53,137 bases of DNA from Halomonas halodenitrificans DSM 735 (GTDB taxonomy: Bacteria; Pseudomonadota; Gammaproteobacteria; Pseudomonadales; Halomonadaceae). Below, piece after piece: positions 52,813 through 53,137 of the stretch. The first letter of the stretch is position 1, and every line of letters begins with the position of its first letter. Location: NCBI RefSeq assembly GCF_000620045.1, contig NZ_JHVH01000025.1, positions 1 through 53,137 on the forward strand, read 5' to 3'. Both the position numbers and the translations under genes were made by a program. The notes beneath the pieces are model-generated. The model was not told the DNA's origin and ran no database searches. It was given only the letters and a program-made list of their open reading frames with translations.

Positions 52813-53137
52813 TTGTCAAGAAATCTGTCGCCTCTGAGATCATTCAGGCCACCTGTTTTTCCGGTTCAGCGACGGTGACCTGGAGCTCCCGCTCCGGGTT
52901 AAGAGACACGGTGCCAATCGGCGTCCAATTGCGGGTCTTGCCGCTCCAACGAGCGGGGTTGGCCGCACGCGCTGCCTGATTGATGGCATGCCGCTTTGCC
53001 AGCACGCCGGTATCCTCGCCAGCATGTCGCTGTGCCGGTGTCACCAGGCGGATCCCGCTGTGGCGATGCTCGTGGTTGTACCACTGCACGAAGCTGGCCA
53101 CCCACTCACGGGCGTCGTCGACCGTGGCGAACCCATC
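52813..53137 (-). mobile_element. IS3-family insertion sequence, right end (partial)
   Basis: The sequence from about 52810 to the window end carries the C-terminus of an IS3-type transposase on the minus strand and about 30 non-coding bases before the DMT fragment. A terminal TG at 52815-52816 (TGTCAAGAAATCTGTCG) would fit an IS3 end, but the exact boundary and the inverted repeat cannot be set because the other end is outside the window. Confidence 0.65.
52844..53137 (-). CDS. IS3-family transposase OrfB, C-terminal part (partial)
   Basis: The frame is open to the window edge and gives 97 residues of the DDE integrase end. FATVDDAREWVASFVQWYNHEHRHSGI is typical of the IS3 OrfB C-terminus. 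The Glu of the DDE triad would lie just upstream and is not visible. The tail continues RWSGKTRNWTPIGTVSLNPE. It runs from outside the window and ends about 30 bases from the DMT fragment. Confidence 0.85.
   Translation of the reverse strand, partial: DGFATVDDAREWVASFVQWYNHEHRHSGIRLVTPAQRHAGEDTGVLAKRHAINQAARAANPARWSGKTRNWTPIGTVSLNPERELQVTVAEPEKQVA

Overview
The window is a high-GC, gene-dense chromosomal stretch that looks like a halophilic or halotolerant gammaproteobacterium of the Halomonas/Chromohalobacter type. That placement is an inference. It rests on gene content (osmoprotectant ABC and BCCT transporters, a DctP/DctQM TRAP system, glutathione-dependent formaldehyde oxidation, an E. 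coli-like tRNA-Ile2) and on codon use, not on a marker-gene comparison.

Layout. (1) 1-5809: a partial gene tail, a small membrane protein, and a five-gene branched-chain-amino-acid-type ABC importer in the unusual order ATPase-ATPase-binding protein-permease-permease, preceded by a perfect 14-bp palindrome. (2) 5856-20647: a C1 and aldehyde detoxification block. It holds a LysR regulator divergent from glutathione-dependent formaldehyde dehydrogenase and S-formylglutathione hydrolase, then mtgA. A second LysR is divergent from an aldehyde dehydrogenase. Then come a renal-dipeptidase-family protein, a large uncharacterised protein broken by a frameshift, a DUF3726-like protein and a two-gene NAD-linked formate dehydrogenase. 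Together these can take formaldehyde to CO2. The dipeptidase and unknown-protein genes resemble the surroundings of dimethylglycine/betaine demethylation loci, which would be a source of the formaldehyde. (3) 20607-25928: a DMT exporter, a TRAP transporter with a Tat-exported binding protein and a fused DctQM permease behind a GntR-type operator, and a DUF4168 protein. (4) 26099-32244: a periplasmic cupin, an HxlR regulator, a berberine-bridge-type FAD oxidase behind a tandem operator, and a cNMP/CBS/DUF294 protein followed by a DnaQ-like exonuclease. (5) 32427-37871, minus strand: an osmoprotection block with a BCCT betaine/choline carrier, a universal stress protein and a ProVWX-type ABC importer. 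(6) 38069-43167, minus strand: an AaeXAB-like tripartite efflux set, an AEC exporter and a LysR regulator. (7) 43348-49215: a Fur-box-preceded iron-siderophore operon (TonB receptor, binding protein, two FecCD permeases, ATPase). (8) 49338-53137: an ACR3/SBF-type transporter, a CNNM/CBS protein, tRNA-Ile(CAU), a LysR regulator, a DMT exporter cut off after 45 codons, and the end of an IS3-family element that runs off the window.

No CRISPR array, prophage or dedicated defence system was seen. The least explained items are the unknown gene pair at 13375-15925, short tandem repeats that span or follow stop codons (41270-41319, 49208-49263), a 23-bp tandem repeat (34695-34763), and several strong palindromes whose cognate regulators are mostly not in the window.
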